DNA from: Vibrio coralliirubri
Lineage (GTDB): Bacteria; Pseudomonadota; Gammaproteobacteria; Enterobacterales; Vibrionaceae
Reading direction: 5' to 3'
NCBI RefSeq assembly: GCF_024347375.1
Contig: NZ_AP025470.1
Span: 1,984,001 to 2,048,000 of the forward strand
DNA length: 64,000 nt
The position numbers and the translations under genes are program-made. This document shows positions 1 to 8,454 of the stretch, piece by piece (the first letter of the stretch is position 1; each line of letters begins with the position of its first letter). Under the pieces are notes generated by a model. It was not told the DNA's origin. It saw nothing but the letters and a program-made list of their open reading frames with translations, and did not search any database.

Positions 1-282
1 TTTTGTGCATTTAAGGCTGGCAATACAGACCAAGCGAAGTACTACTTCAGCAGAGCGATTGACCACGATCCAAACCGCGTAAAATCGATACTACAATTAT
101 CAAAAATTGAAGTGAGTGACGCCGATTACAATGAAGCTCGACTTCGTTTATTCAAATTCCACCAGCGTTATGGTTATCAAATCCCATCTCTAAAAATCTT
201 GGTCGATCTCGAAAACAAAGCAGGTAACAGAGCTCTTGAGAAGAAATATCAGAGTAAGTTAGATGAGTTGCTTTCTGCTTAG
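1..282 (+). CDS. TPR protein, C-terminal part (PilW/PilF-like)
   Basis: The reading frame is open from the first base and stops with TAG at 280-282, so only the last 93 residues are present. They contain at least one TPR-like helix pair (AKYYFSRAIDHDPN, then a NEARLRLFKFHQRYG helix), the pattern of repeated helix-turn-helix units in type IV pilus stability proteins of the PilW/PilF kind. A strong hairpin follows the stop. The gene start and any signal peptide lie outside the window, so the family assignment is tentative; another TPR lipoprotein would look the same here. Confidence 0.6.
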   Translation, partial: FCAFKAGNTDQAKYYFSRAIDHDPNRVKSILQLSKIEVSDADYNEARLRLFKFHQRYGYQIPSLKILVDLENKAGNRALEKKYQSKLDELLSA

Positions 283-305
283 CGTATAGGCAAAAAACAC
301 AAAAA

Positions 306-335
306 ACGGGCTTGTTGCGTAAACAACAAGCCCGT
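306..335. terminator. Bidirectional terminator between TPR gene and rlmF
   Basis: This is a perfect 12-bp inverted repeat (ACGGGCTTGTTG and its complement) with a 6-nt loop. It is preceded by an A run on the plus strand and sits between two convergent genes, so it can terminate the plus-strand TPR gene and minus-strand rlmF. Confidence 0.85.
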
Positions 336-372
336 CCGTATTTCAGTTTAACGCCTTAACTAAGTGCAGCCA

Positions 373-1695
373 CTATTTAAGAGCAATCCACTCTTGTCTT
401 TGCTCATCGTCCATAAAGGTCCACGCGATAAAGCGACTTACCTTCTGGCCTTGTGACATCTCGACGACTTTCACTTGTTTCGCTCGCAGCTTGCCCAGTT
501 CTGAACGAACCATATCGACGTTATCTTTCTTAGAGATCAATGTCGTAAACCACAAAACTTGAGTAGCAAAAAGTTGACTCTCTCTCGCCATCTTCATAAT
601 GAAAGCGGCTTCACCACCCGGGCACCAAAGCTCGGCTTTTTGACCACCAAAGTTTAGGGTTGGTTTATCTTGCTTAGTTGATTTATCTAACTTAACTGAC
701 TTCTTGTTCGTTTCTGGCTTGAACGACTGACCGGCTTTCTTAGCTCGGTTCGCCGCTAGATTATCCAGTTTACGTTGTGAGCCCTTTTCCGCCTCTTCAA
801 GAGAGCTGTGAAATGGCGGGTTACAAATAGTGACATCGTAACGTTCATTGTCCTTAATCACGCCCTTAAAGATAGATTCAGAGTCCGCTTGCAGACGAGC
901 TCGGATCTTACCTTTTAGATTAGGGTTACTTTCCGCAATGAAGTTCGCTGTTTTGATGGAGACTGAATCAACATCTGTCCCTGTACAACGCCACTTATAC
1001 TCTGTCGCACCAATGATTGGGTAGATACAGTTTGCACCAACACCAATATCTAGTGCTTTCACAGACGCGTGGTTATAGGGTTCACCTTGGCCATCGCTAT
1101 TAAGGATGTCGGCCACTCTGTGAATGTAGTCTGCACGGCCAGGAATTGGCGGACACAAGTAACCTGCAGGAATATCCCAATGTTTAACGCCATAGTGATG
1201 CGCCAACAAAGCTTTGTTGAGTAGCTTAACGGCCAATGGATCAGAGAAATTAATGGTGTCTTCACCCACTGGGTTCTTGATCAGATGCTCTTTTAGCTCG
1301 GGCAAGGCTACAACCAACAACTCGAAGTCATAACGACCAGTGTGCTGGTTTCTTGGGTGCAATCCACCTTGAGGTTTTTCAGCCGAACGTCTTTTCTGGG
1401 CTGCGCTTTTGTTAAAAGCCGTTTTATTGAAAGAACCCTTATTCGACGATCCTTTATTCGCACCCGGTTTGCCTTTGCTGTCTTTTGTAAAAGGTCGCTT
1501 TGCTTTGTTATTGCCAGCGCCTTTAGGTGCACTATTCTTGCGGCTTTTATCAGATGTGTTCTTTGTAGAAATACGCTTGTCGCTGCTTGGCTTAGCTGTA
1601 CTTGGCTTAACATCAGCTTGGTTATCTTTTGTTTTTGCTGATGAAGTACTGTTTTTCGACAGGCTTAGCGTCGTTCTATTTTGTGATTGGCTCAT
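373..1695 (-). CDS. rlmF: 23S rRNA (adenine-1618-N6)-methyltransferase RlmF
   Basis: RlmF methylates N6 of A1618 in 23S rRNA using S-adenosylmethionine. The conserved part starts near residue 110 ([15 protein letters not shown]) and includes the SAM-binding stretch [17 protein letters not shown] and the amino-methyltransferase motif CNPPFH. The protein is 440 residues against about 308 in E. coli; the excess is an N-terminal tail of roughly 105 residues rich in Lys, Ser, Asn and Thr, plus a Lys-rich insert after the NPPF motif. It lies 4 bp downstream of the metallopeptidase gene at 1700-2197 and is probably co-transcribed with it. The family call is secure; the role of the basic tail (possibly ribosome binding) is inference. 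Confidence 0.93.
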   Translation of the reverse strand: MSQSQNRTTLSLSKNSTSSAKTKDNQADVKPSTAKPSSDKRISTKNTSDKSRKNSAPKGAGNNKAKRPFTKDSKGKPGANKGSSNKGSFNKTAFNKSAAQKRRSAEKPQGGLHPRNQHTGRYDFELLVVALPELKEHLIKNPVGEDTINFSDPLAVKLLNKALLAHHYGVKHWDIPAGYLCPPIPGRADYIHRVADILNSDGQGEPYNHASVKALDIGVGANCIYPIIGATEYKWRCTGTDVDSVSIKTANFIAESNPNLKGKIRARLQADSESIFKGVIKDNERYDVTICNPPFHSSLEEAEKGSQRKLDNLAANRAKKAGQSFKPETNKKSVKLDKSTKQDKPTLNFGGQKAELWCPGGEAAFIMKMARESQLFATQVLWFTTLISKKDNVDMVRSELGKLRAKQVKVVEMSQGQKVSRFIAWTFMDDEQRQEWIALK

Positions 1696-1699
1696 TGGG

Positions 1700-2197
1700 C
1701 TACTTCTTTAAATCTAAATACATCATGAATAAACGGGCATCCAACTCAAGTTGATGATATTGCGGTTCCATGTGACAGCATAGTTGGTAAAAGGCTTTGT
1801 CGTGCTCTTTCTCTTTGATATGCGCCAGTTCGTGTACCACCAGCATTCGCAATAAAGGTTCTGGTGCATTTTTAAAAACACTGGCGATACGAATTTCATT
1901 CTTCGATTTGATCTTTCCACCGTGATTCTTCGCAACGTAAGAATGAAGACCTAACGCATTGTTGATTAGGTGTATCTTGCCGTCGTAAATCACTTTGCTG
2001 ATCGGTGGTGTTTTTTTCATGTAGCGATTTTTTATCTCAATCGCATAGTCAAACAGGGCTTTCTCGCTTTTTATTTCATGATTCTTTGGGTAGCGAGCTT
2101 CAAACCAAGGCACCAATTTACCCGACTCTACTAGTTGAGTCACAGGATCAAGAATGTGCTTAGGATAGCCTTGAATATAGCGTAAAGAAGGATGCAT
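1700..2197 (-). CDS. YgjP-type M48-like metallopeptidase
   Basis: This 165-residue protein carries the zinc signature [16 protein letters not shown], that is HExxH followed by a third His, as in the YgjP/WLM (DUF45) peptidase-like family. No signal peptide or membrane segment is visible, so it should be cytoplasmic. It is the first gene of a likely two-gene unit with rlmF, 4 bp apart. The substrate is unknown. The ATG at 2197 gives a normal-length protein for the family. Confidence 0.8.
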   Translation of the reverse strand: MHPSLRYIQGYPKHILDPVTQLVESGKLVPWFEARYPKNHEIKSEKALFDYAIEIKNRYMKKTPPISKVIYDGKIHLINNALGLHSYVAKNHGGKIKSKNEIRIASVFKNAPEPLLRMLVVHELAHIKEKEHDKAFYQLCCHMEPQYHQLELDARLFMMYLDLKK

Positions 2198-2334
2198 GCT
2201 GAAAGACCGTACAAGTTACACCACGACAATACGTTGTGGTCTTGAAAATTGAGCCGCATAGTGTAACTGATCACACTTTTCTAATCACCTAGGATTCGTT
2301 ACACTTTAGCGAGATTCACCAAGAGAATGAAAAA

Positions 2335-2571
2335 ATGAAACGTGTTGTATTGTACGTCGCAGACAAATGCCCGCACTGTAAAGATGCCCAAAGGTATTTA
2401 GACTCTAAGAAAATTGTTTACCGCCTAACGAATGCAAAGATGCAGCGTGGTCGTAAAGAATTGCAAGCGATGGGTGCTCGTTCTATCCCCGTGCTTAAGA
2501 TCGGCGATCAAGTGATGGTCGGTTGGAATCAGAAGAACTTCGATAAGATGTATAACTCAAAGAACACTTAA
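2335..2571 (+). CDS. Glutaredoxin family protein
   Basis: This small thiol-redox protein of 78 residues has a single thioredoxin fold. The active site CPHC is at residues 13-16 and the cis-proline loop RSIPVLKIGDQVMVGW follows, which together define the glutaredoxin family. The dithiol site suggests disulfide reduction, with glutathione as the likely electron donor. There is no signal peptide. It stands alone, with its own upstream region of about 135 bp and a terminator 30 bp after the stop. Confidence 0.88.
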   Translation: MKRVVLYVADKCPHCKDAQRYLDSKKIVYRLTNAKMQRGRKELQAMGARSIPVLKIGDQVMVGWNQKNFDKMYNSKNT

Positions 2572-2600
2572 CGTGATTTAAGAGACTTATATTTCTACAA

Positions 2601-2640
2601 ACAAAGCCCGGATGTCCAACCTAGGATGTTCGGGCTTTGT
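2601..2640. terminator. Bidirectional terminator, glutaredoxin / LysR
   Basis: The 10-bp arms ACAAAGCCCG and CGGGCTTTGT flank a 20-nt loop, followed by a T-rich run. It lies between convergent genes and ends 20 bp from the LysR stop codon. Confidence 0.8.
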
Positions 2641-2660
2641 TTTGTCTATTGCATTCTAAA

Positions 2661-3533
2661 TCACACATACCGCTTAACGAAGTCGATAAAGGTTCGGTCT
2701 GCTTTTGACAGATACCCTTCCTTTCTCCACGCCAAAGATAGGTTCAGCTTCACAGGGTCTATAAATGGTACGCCGACCACGTCTTCCTCGTATTCTGTCA
2801 CCAAGCTAAGCAACGCGGTGATGGCAAACTCTTGCTTCACGATAGAAAGAATCATCGGCAATAAATTGGTTTCGAACGCGATGGTCATATCGAGGTTGTA
2901 CTTCTTGCAAGTCGCATCGATAAAATCACGGTGGAAGTAGCCTGATTTGAACATGATCAGCTCTTGAGCAAAAAATTCTTCAAAGGTGATGGATGATTGC
3001 GTTGCCAGTGGGTGATCTTTGCCAACGACAGCTAACATTTCTGAGCTTAACAGGTGGTCAGTTTCAAGATCATCAGGCACGTTTTCATGGTTGATTACGC
3101 CAATATCGAGTTCGCCGTTTAACAACATTTCACGAATAGAAGCGGTGCCAGCATCAATCAGAGTCAACTTTAGGTTTGGGTATTGGCTTTTAAATGCCAT
3201 CACGACTTGGGGAAAAAAATAACTGCCCATCATGCTTGGAGCGCCTAATCGAACCTCGCCTTTTTCTAGCCCCTTTAACTCGTTCATCGCGAGTTGAGCA
3301 TCATCGAACTGCTGGGCGATTCGCTTGGCATGCTCAAACAGTACCTTTCCCTCTTCCGTTAAGGTGACGGATTTATCTCCGCGACGGAATAGAATCAAAT
3401 CAAGCGTCTGTTCGAGTTTTTTAATGGAGATACTCAATGCGGGCTGAGCGATATGCAGCGCTTTGGCGGCCTGAGTGAAATTACCAAACTGCGCAACAGC
3501 CAGAAAATGTCGAAGTGGTTTTGATTCAAGCAT
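2661..3533 (-). CDS. LysR-type regulator of the adjacent MFS transporter (YnfL-like)
   Basis: This 290-residue regulator has the classic LysR N-terminal winged helix (MLESKPLRHFLAVAQFGN, then AAKALHIAQPALSISIKKLE) and a C-terminal effector-binding domain from about residue 90. It is divergent from an MFS exporter at 3644, the same layout as ynfL/ynfM in E. coli, so it most likely controls that transporter and itself from the 110-bp shared region. The effector is unknown. Confidence 0.88.
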   Translation of the reverse strand: MLESKPLRHFLAVAQFGNFTQAAKALHIAQPALSISIKKLEQTLDLILFRRGDKSVTLTEEGKVLFEHAKRIAQQFDDAQLAMNELKGLEKGEVRLGAPSMMGSYFFPQVVMAFKSQYPNLKLTLIDAGTASIREMLLNGELDIGVINHENVPDDLETDHLLSSEMLAVVGKDHPLATQSSITFEEFFAQELIMFKSGYFHRDFIDATCKKYNLDMTIAFETNLLPMILSIVKQEFAITALLSLVTEYEEDVVGVPFIDPVKLNLSLAWRKEGYLSKADRTFIDFVKRYV

Positions 3534-3537
3534 AACG

Positions 3538-3574
3538 ATATATTAAATATATAGAGGTGATATTTTTAATATAT
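3538..3574. promoter_or_regulatory. Candidate LysR operator between regulator and MFS gene
   Basis: Two AT-rich palindromic stretches (ATATATTAAATATATA at 3538-3553 and a related ATATTTTTAATATAT at 3560-3574) lie immediately upstream of the LysR start, in the shared divergent promoter region. Repeated dyads here fit autoregulation and activation of the transporter; binding is inferred. Confidence 0.45.
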
Positions 3575-3643
3575 TTCTTTAATCACACGTGTGCTGATAA
3601 CTTGTTCACAAATAGCTTACTAACTCGTGCAGGCACAACGTAA

Positions 3644-4843
3644 ATGTTTGATAAAGGCAGTCCTCAATATAAACGCATCACCCAATCATTAGCGATTGGC
3701 TCGTTTATCATTTTCTGTAACCTTTACCTCTTTCAGCCAATCTTGTCGCACATGGCGGAGCACTTCCAAGTTTCGGAAACTCAAATCAACTGGCTGTTTG
3801 CCGCGACAACACTTGGACTTTCCATCAGCTTGGTACCTTGGGCAATCGCTTCTGAAACCTTCGGTCGAAAACCCATCATTCTATTCAGTCTGTTCGCTAT
3901 TCCTTTGATTGGATTGAGCATGGTGTTCACAACCACCCTACTGCAGCTTGTCATTGCCCGAGCATTCATGGGCATTGCGGTCGCTGCTTTTGCAGGTGTG
4001 GCAGTTGCCTACATGGTGGAAGAGTTATCACCGAAAGCATTCGCAATCGCGATAGGCGGTTATATTGCGGCTAACTCATTAGGTGGTATTTTCGGGCGTG
4101 TATTGGGTGGCTTGATTACGGATTATTTTGACTGGCACGCAACGGTTTTGTTTTTCGTAGTCGGCTCCTTAATCGGCGCTCTCTATATTGCATATAGCTT
4201 ACCTGACCAACAAAACTTTAAGCCACAGAAAGGCCTGTTCTTTCACCATAACCGATCTGTAATGATGCACTTAAGAAACCGAATACTTTGGCTCGCGATG
4301 TTAATTGGTGGCGCTAACTTTGCTCTGTTCGTTAACCTGTATTCAGTAATGGGCTTTAGGCTAGTATCCGCACCTCACTCGGTGCCTGTGGGTTTAGCAT
4401 CGCTGATATTCCTATGTTACTTGGCCGGAACGGTTAGTTCTAAGCTCTCCAACAAATGGACACTTCGTTTCGATCCGTTAAACGGTATATTGATGGGCGT
4501 GTGCATTAGCTTAATCGGGATGTTGGTTTCTGCGGTTGATAAAGTCCCGTTCATGTTAGCTGGCTTGTTGTTGATTAGTGGCGGTGCATTCTTCGCCCAT
4601 ACTCTTGCCTACTCTTGGGTGAGTCAAAAAGCGCCGAGCGCGAAAGCGACAGCAACGGCACTTTACTTAGTCCACTACTACATAGGTGGCAGTTTAGGTG
4701 GCTTCTTACTCTTGTATTGCTGGCAACTGTTCGGTTGGAGCGGCGTGATCGCGGGCGGTTCAATCTTCTATGTCGCGATATTTGCTTGGGTCTACCAGTT
4801 GAAACAGCTACAAGTATCGGCATCCAAACTCGCACAAGCATAA
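3644..4843 (+). CDS. MFS transporter (YnfM-like exporter)
   Basis: This inner-membrane permease of 399 residues has about twelve hydrophobic segments. The MFS loop 2-3 motif appears as ASETFGRKPIILFS near residues 69-82, and the region YMVEELSPKAFAIAIGGYIAANSLGGIFGR is typical of the YnfM drug-exporter subgroup. It is divergent from a LysR regulator, as ynfM is in E. coli. The likely role is proton-driven export of small molecules; the substrate cannot be read from the sequence. Confidence 0.85.
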   Translation: MFDKGSPQYKRITQSLAIGSFIIFCNLYLFQPILSHMAEHFQVSETQINWLFAATTLGLSISLVPWAIASETFGRKPIILFSLFAIPLIGLSMVFTTTLLQLVIARAFMGIAVAAFAGVAVAYMVEELSPKAFAIAIGGYIAANSLGGIFGRVLGGLITDYFDWHATVLFFVVGSLIGALYIAYSLPDQQNFKPQKGLFFHHNRSVMMHLRNRILWLAMLIGGANFALFVNLYSVMGFRLVSAPHSVPVGLASLIFLCYLAGTVSSKLSNKWTLRFDPLNGILMGVCISLIGMLVSAVDKVPFMLAGLLLISGGAFFAHTLAYSWVSQKAPSAKATATALYLVHYYIGGSLGGFLLLYCWQLFGWSGVIAGGSIFYVAIFAWVYQLKQLQVSASKLAQA

Positions 4844-4928
4844 CTACGACTGAGTTTGTAACTCAATTATTGCTTTTGATTAACGTCCGTTCTGATATCC
4901 TACGCAAAATTTCATTTCGGAACCTGTT

Positions 4929-5495
4929 ATGTCGAACACTCAAAGCACAGATCTTCAAACCATCCATGACCAAGTAAAACAGTGGTTAGACGATGTCGTT
5001 ATTGGCCTAAACCTGTGTCCATTCGCAGCCAAGCCACAACGTAATAAACAGATTAAGATCTTTGTGAGTGAAGCAAATACTGAAGAAGCGTTGTTGGAAG
5101 ACATCATGACGCATTTCGTAGAGTTAGATAACACACCAGTCGCAGAATTAGAGACGACTTTGGTGGTTGTACCTAACATGCTGCAAGATTTCTTCGACTA
5201 CAACATGTTCATTGATTGGATTGAAGCGTTGATCAAGCAAGAAGATTGGGAAGGCGTTTACCAAGTAGCAACCTTCCACCCAGACTATTGTTTTGGTGGT
5301 GCGGATCCTGAAGACGATGAAAACCTAACAAACCGCTCTCCATACCCGGTTTACCATTTGATTCGTGAAGCGAGTATGGAAAAGGTGTTAAAGCACTACC
5401 CAAATCCTGAAGCGATTCCTGATACCAACATCGCGAGAGTTGAGTCTTTAACGCCAGAAGAACGCCGTAAACTGTTCCCTTACTTGTTTAGTTAA
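4929..5495 (+). CDS. DUF1415 family protein
   Basis: This conserved protein of 188 residues has unknown function. The family hallmark near the N-terminus, QWLDDVVIGLNLCPFA, is present, as is the central motif TFHPDYCFGGADPEDDENLTNRSPYP, which contains Cys, His and acidic residues that could bind metal. It has no signal peptide. It follows the MFS gene by 85 bp on the same strand but has its own spacing and ribosome site, so it is probably separately expressed. Confidence 0.85.
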   Translation: MSNTQSTDLQTIHDQVKQWLDDVVIGLNLCPFAAKPQRNKQIKIFVSEANTEEALLEDIMTHFVELDNTPVAELETTLVVVPNMLQDFFDYNMFIDWIEALIKQEDWEGVYQVATFHPDYCFGGADPEDDENLTNRSPYPVYHLIREASMEKVLKHYPNPEAIPDTNIARVESLTPEERRKLFPYLFS

Positions 5496-5524
5496 TCGTT
5501 CAGCTAAATCGCTTACATGATGGC

Positions 5525-6595
5525 TCATATTCCTGAGCGCTCTTGATGATATGGACGAGAAATAAACTGATCTCGTCCATTTTGTTTCGCAATGTACAGA
5601 CATTCATCGGCAACTTTGATCAGCTTATCTAACGCCGACATCCTTTCCCCTTTGCTATCCCCTGTACTCAACTCAAAATGACACGCACCGATTGATATAG
5701 TGACTGGCTTTCTATCCAGTGTGATTTTCTTCATCTCTTGCAAAAGAGTCATGAACTTATCTTCTACACAACTTGGTGTTTTATTTGGATACCAAAGAAT
5801 GAACTCTTCACCACCAAAACGCGCGACAAATTCACCCTCTTGAGTGTTATTGCTCAGCACGTTCGCCACTTTCTTTAAGACAACATCACCCATTTGGTGG
5901 CCGTAGGTGTCGTTGACCTGTTTAAAGAAGTCGATATCGACAACGGCCAAGGTTCCCTTTCCTAAAGATCCTTTTAACTGCTCCACTTCTGCATTCAACG
6001 TTTTGAACAAGCAACGTCTATTTGGCAAATGGGTCAGAGGATCATACAGAGCTTGGTACTCTAACTTCTCATTCAGCTCTTTGAGTTTTCGTTCTTGCTG
6101 TCTTCTAACCAGTTCCACTTCGATCCATGACGCCATTAGCCTCATCACGTCGACATCGAACTCTTTGAACTCGCGATGATAAGGAGCCGGGCTTGAAAAG
6201 TTTAGGGTGCCATAAAGCTCATCATTAACGAAAATGGGAACCCCAATATAAGACTCCAAACCAAAAGACTGGTAAGCGGGATGCTTCGCATACTTATCAT
6301 GTTTACCACAATGCTCAATGCAGATAGGACCAATCGATTTACAGGTAATTTCGCAATAGGTTGAACGATAATCGAAGGTGTCACCGCTATTGAGTTCTAC
6401 CCCTTCAGGCGTAACACAATGTTCCACAACGTAAGCATTGCCATCGACTTTCGATAATATACCAATATCAAGGTTGAAGCGTTCAAGCCCCATAATAAGC
6501 AGCTGAGCGATTTGAATATCGAAGCCCTTTCGATAATCATTGGTGATTTGATACAAGCGGCGTATAACAATTTCGCTTTCACTGGCTTGGTTCAT
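5525..6595 (-). CDS. GAF-GGDEF diguanylate cyclase
   Basis: This predicted cyclic-di-GMP synthase has an N-terminal GAF sensor domain (about residues 10-160) and a C-terminal GGDEF domain (about 195-350) with active-site motif RFGGEEF. The inhibitory I-site RxxD expected five residues upstream is replaced by QEGE, so product inhibition may be weak. I chose the ATG at 6595 (protein MNQASESEIV, 356 residues). A longer frame back to 6823 would overlap the divergent gene and adds a stretch unlike the family. The GAF ligand is unknown. Confidence 0.85.
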   Translation of the reverse strand: MNQASESEIVIRRLYQITNDYRKGFDIQIAQLLIMGLERFNLDIGILSKVDGNAYVVEHCVTPEGVELNSGDTFDYRSTYCEITCKSIGPICIEHCGKHDKYAKHPAYQSFGLESYIGVPIFVNDELYGTLNFSSPAPYHREFKEFDVDVMRLMASWIEVELVRRQQERKLKELNEKLEYQALYDPLTHLPNRRCLFKTLNAEVEQLKGSLGKGTLAVVDIDFFKQVNDTYGHQMGDVVLKKVANVLSNNTQEGEFVARFGGEEFILWYPNKTPSCVEDKFMTLLQEMKKITLDRKPVTISIGACHFELSTGDSKGERMSALDKLIKVADECLYIAKQNGRDQFISRPYHQERSGI

Positions 6596-6808
6596 AAATG
6601 GGATTCCGCTGCTGCTGAAGTTAATGGCAACATTAATATTTGGTATATTAAAAAGAGTAAAGTGTAAAAAAACATAATAATCAATTAGTTTGTATGCAAA
6701 ATACCTCATTGGTCCAATGAATAAAAGTCGACTTCTTCGACTTTGCGTTAGCACCCTATTCCTAGCTTTGGTAAAATAATCCATTAACGAAACAGAATGG
6801 ATAGGAAA

Positions 6809-7384
6809 ATGAACCTTTCTCAACTAAGCCAAGAAATCTACGATCACCTTTACCGCGACATTGAAGAGTTCCGCAGTACTTTTGGTCTGCCTGTTGCTGC
6901 TCCTGAAACAATGGACGAAAGAGGCGATACGCTACATACCTCTCTAGCGATCGAAGAACTAACAGAACTTGCAGAAGCTGACTCTAAAATCGAACAAGCG
7001 GACGCTATTGTAGACAGCGTTTATGTTTTGATGGGACGCTTGGTTCACCTTGGTCAAGCTAAGGTTGAAGATAACCTAGCAATCAGCTACCTGATCGACC
7101 TACTGTTGAATGTTTCTAAAAACCGCTCAATTGACTTCTTGCCTTGCTGGGACGAAGTACACTCAAGCAACATGAGCAAAGTATGTCGCAACGAAACTGA
7201 ATACGCTGAAACAGAAGCTTTCTATGCTGAGCAGAACATCAAGCTGATGGCGGTTCAAAAAGGCGAATACATCATCGCTAAGTGTGCGGAAGATTTCGTA
7301 TCTGAAGGCAAGACAGTTCGCCAAGGTAAAGTACTAAAATCTGTACACTACCGCCCTGCGAACCTAGAGCCACTAACGGCTTAA
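6809..7384 (+). CDS. MazG-like nucleotide pyrophosphohydrolase
   Basis: This protein of 191 residues resembles the all-alpha NTP / phosphoribosyl-ATP pyrophosphohydrolase superfamily: the helix LAIEELTELAEADSKIEQADAIVDSVYVLMG carries the acidic EExxE and ExxD metal ligands. It should hydrolyse a nucleoside triphosphate to a monophosphate and pyrophosphate; the natural substrate is not clear. An in-frame ATG 12 bp upstream (6797) exists, but the GGAAA ribosome site at 6804-6808 favours the ATG at 6809. It is divergent from the GGDEF gene and ends at a clear terminator. Confidence 0.8.
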   Translation: MNLSQLSQEIYDHLYRDIEEFRSTFGLPVAAPETMDERGDTLHTSLAIEELTELAEADSKIEQADAIVDSVYVLMGRLVHLGQAKVEDNLAISYLIDLLLNVSKNRSIDFLPCWDEVHSSNMSKVCRNETEYAETEAFYAEQNIKLMAVQKGEYIIAKCAEDFVSEGKTVRQGKVLKSVHYRPANLEPLTA

Positions 7385-7432
7385 GTAAGGTTAAGACTGA
7401 AGCAGTTTGAAGCTTCAGCTAATTTGAATAGC

Positions 7433-7461
7433 AAACGCCACGTTTAAATAACGTGGCGTTT
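7433..7461 (+). terminator. Rho-independent terminator after pyrophosphohydrolase gene
   Basis: A perfect 12-bp stem (AAACGCCACGTT and complement) with a 5-nt loop runs into TTTTATTAT. Confidence 0.85.
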
Positions 7462-7529
7462 TATTATCTGTCAGTCAATTCTAACTGTGCGTTAATCGTA
7501 GCTGTGTGCTAATTGTAGCTAACTAAGTG

Positions 7530-8018
7530 CTATACCAGTCGCGCCATATGATAAGCCGCCACATATTCGCCATTTCTGAAAGCGAACCCCGCGGACTCTC
7601 CTTCAATCACGAAACCGAACTTCTTATACAGGCTAATCGCTCTTTCGTTATCGGTATACACCGTTAACTCCATTCGCTTGATGTTAATCCAGTTATCACA
7701 CAAGTCGATTGCTGTTGCGAGCAGTTGGCTACCGACACCTTTGCCTAACACATCATCTTTAACACCCATACCGAATGAAGCAACATGACGCCTTCGCGGG
7801 TTTACACACACTTCCATTCCCAAATTACCAACAATCTCATCGTCGATCATCGCGACATACGAGTACACGTTGTCAGGCATATTAGAGATTCGTTTTTGCC
7901 AGCTTTCCAGCGATGGATTTGGGAGTTGCAGCGTACCGGTATAAGCATTAGTGCATTCGTAAATTTCTTTGATTCCCTTTGCATCTGACGGCTCAGACCG
8001 TCTCACTATAATACTCAT
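7530..8018 (-). CDS. GNAT acetyltransferase, YhhY-like
   Basis: This single-domain GNAT N-acetyltransferase of 162 residues resembles E. coli YhhY (an L-amino-acid N-acetyltransferase) in several places: NTLQ/GTLQLPNPS near the start, NPRRRHVASFGMGV, the acetyl-CoA loop LGKGVGSQLL, CDNWINIKRMELTVYTDN, and the end RNGEYVAAYHMARLV. The start at 8018 has an AGGAGTT ribosome site; a frame continuing to 8078 lacks one. The likely role is acetylating an amino acid or small amine, with substrate inferred from the homologue only. Confidence 0.82.
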   Translation of the reverse strand: MSIIVRRSEPSDAKGIKEIYECTNAYTGTLQLPNPSLESWQKRISNMPDNVYSYVAMIDDEIVGNLGMEVCVNPRRRHVASFGMGVKDDVLGKGVGSQLLATAIDLCDNWINIKRMELTVYTDNERAISLYKKFGFVIEGESAGFAFRNGEYVAAYHMARLV

Positions 8019-8251
8019 CGCAACTCCTAATATTTCTTCGCTAAATATGAAACACATCCTCAATGTGCACCTAAACACACTAACAAATAGTAAATATTTA
8101 ACAATAGGTTAGGAAAAATTGTTTTGATTAAATCTGATATAGAGTAGAGATATAGGTGTACTTAAAAGAATGCAGCTCACTCGATTCAAGTCTTACCATC
8201 TTGTACCACGAAGAAAGAACCAAACCTTACGTAATTTAGGAAGGCTTATAA

Positions 8252-8283
8252 AGAAGACCAGAAACTTACGCTTCTGGTCTTCT
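8252..8283. terminator. Terminator downstream of cydABX
   Basis: A 12-bp perfect stem (AGAAGACCAGAA and complement) with an 8-nt loop lies 60 bp beyond the cydX stop. On the minus strand it leads into TTATAA, a modest U tract. It probably ends the cydABX transcript. Confidence 0.65.
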
Positions 8284-8342
8284 TAATATAACTCTGGTTT
8301 TATTATATAACTCTCATCTTCTTGCAGAGCTTTGCTCAGCGA

Positions 8343-8444
8343 TTAAGACTCCATTTCTAAGTCACTTTTCTCTAGGCTGATGACATTCAAAACCGCGAAT
8401 GCTGAGGCTAGGAATAAGCCCAATATCCAAACAAAATACCACAT
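8343..8444 (-). CDS. cydX: Cytochrome bd oxidase small subunit CydX
   Basis: This 33-residue single-span membrane protein begins MWYFVWILGLFLASAFAVL and continues NVISLEKSDLEMES. The MWYF.WILG start is the signature of CydX/CbdX, the third subunit that stabilises the haems of cytochrome bd. The ATG at 8444 has an AGGAG site and lies 10 bp after the cydB stop, the standard operon position. It is short enough to be missed by length-filtered gene finders. The family match is direct from the sequence. Confidence 0.93.
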   Translation of the reverse strand: MWYFVWILGLFLASAFAVLNVISLEKSDLEMES

Positions 8445-8454
8445 GAGAAACTCC

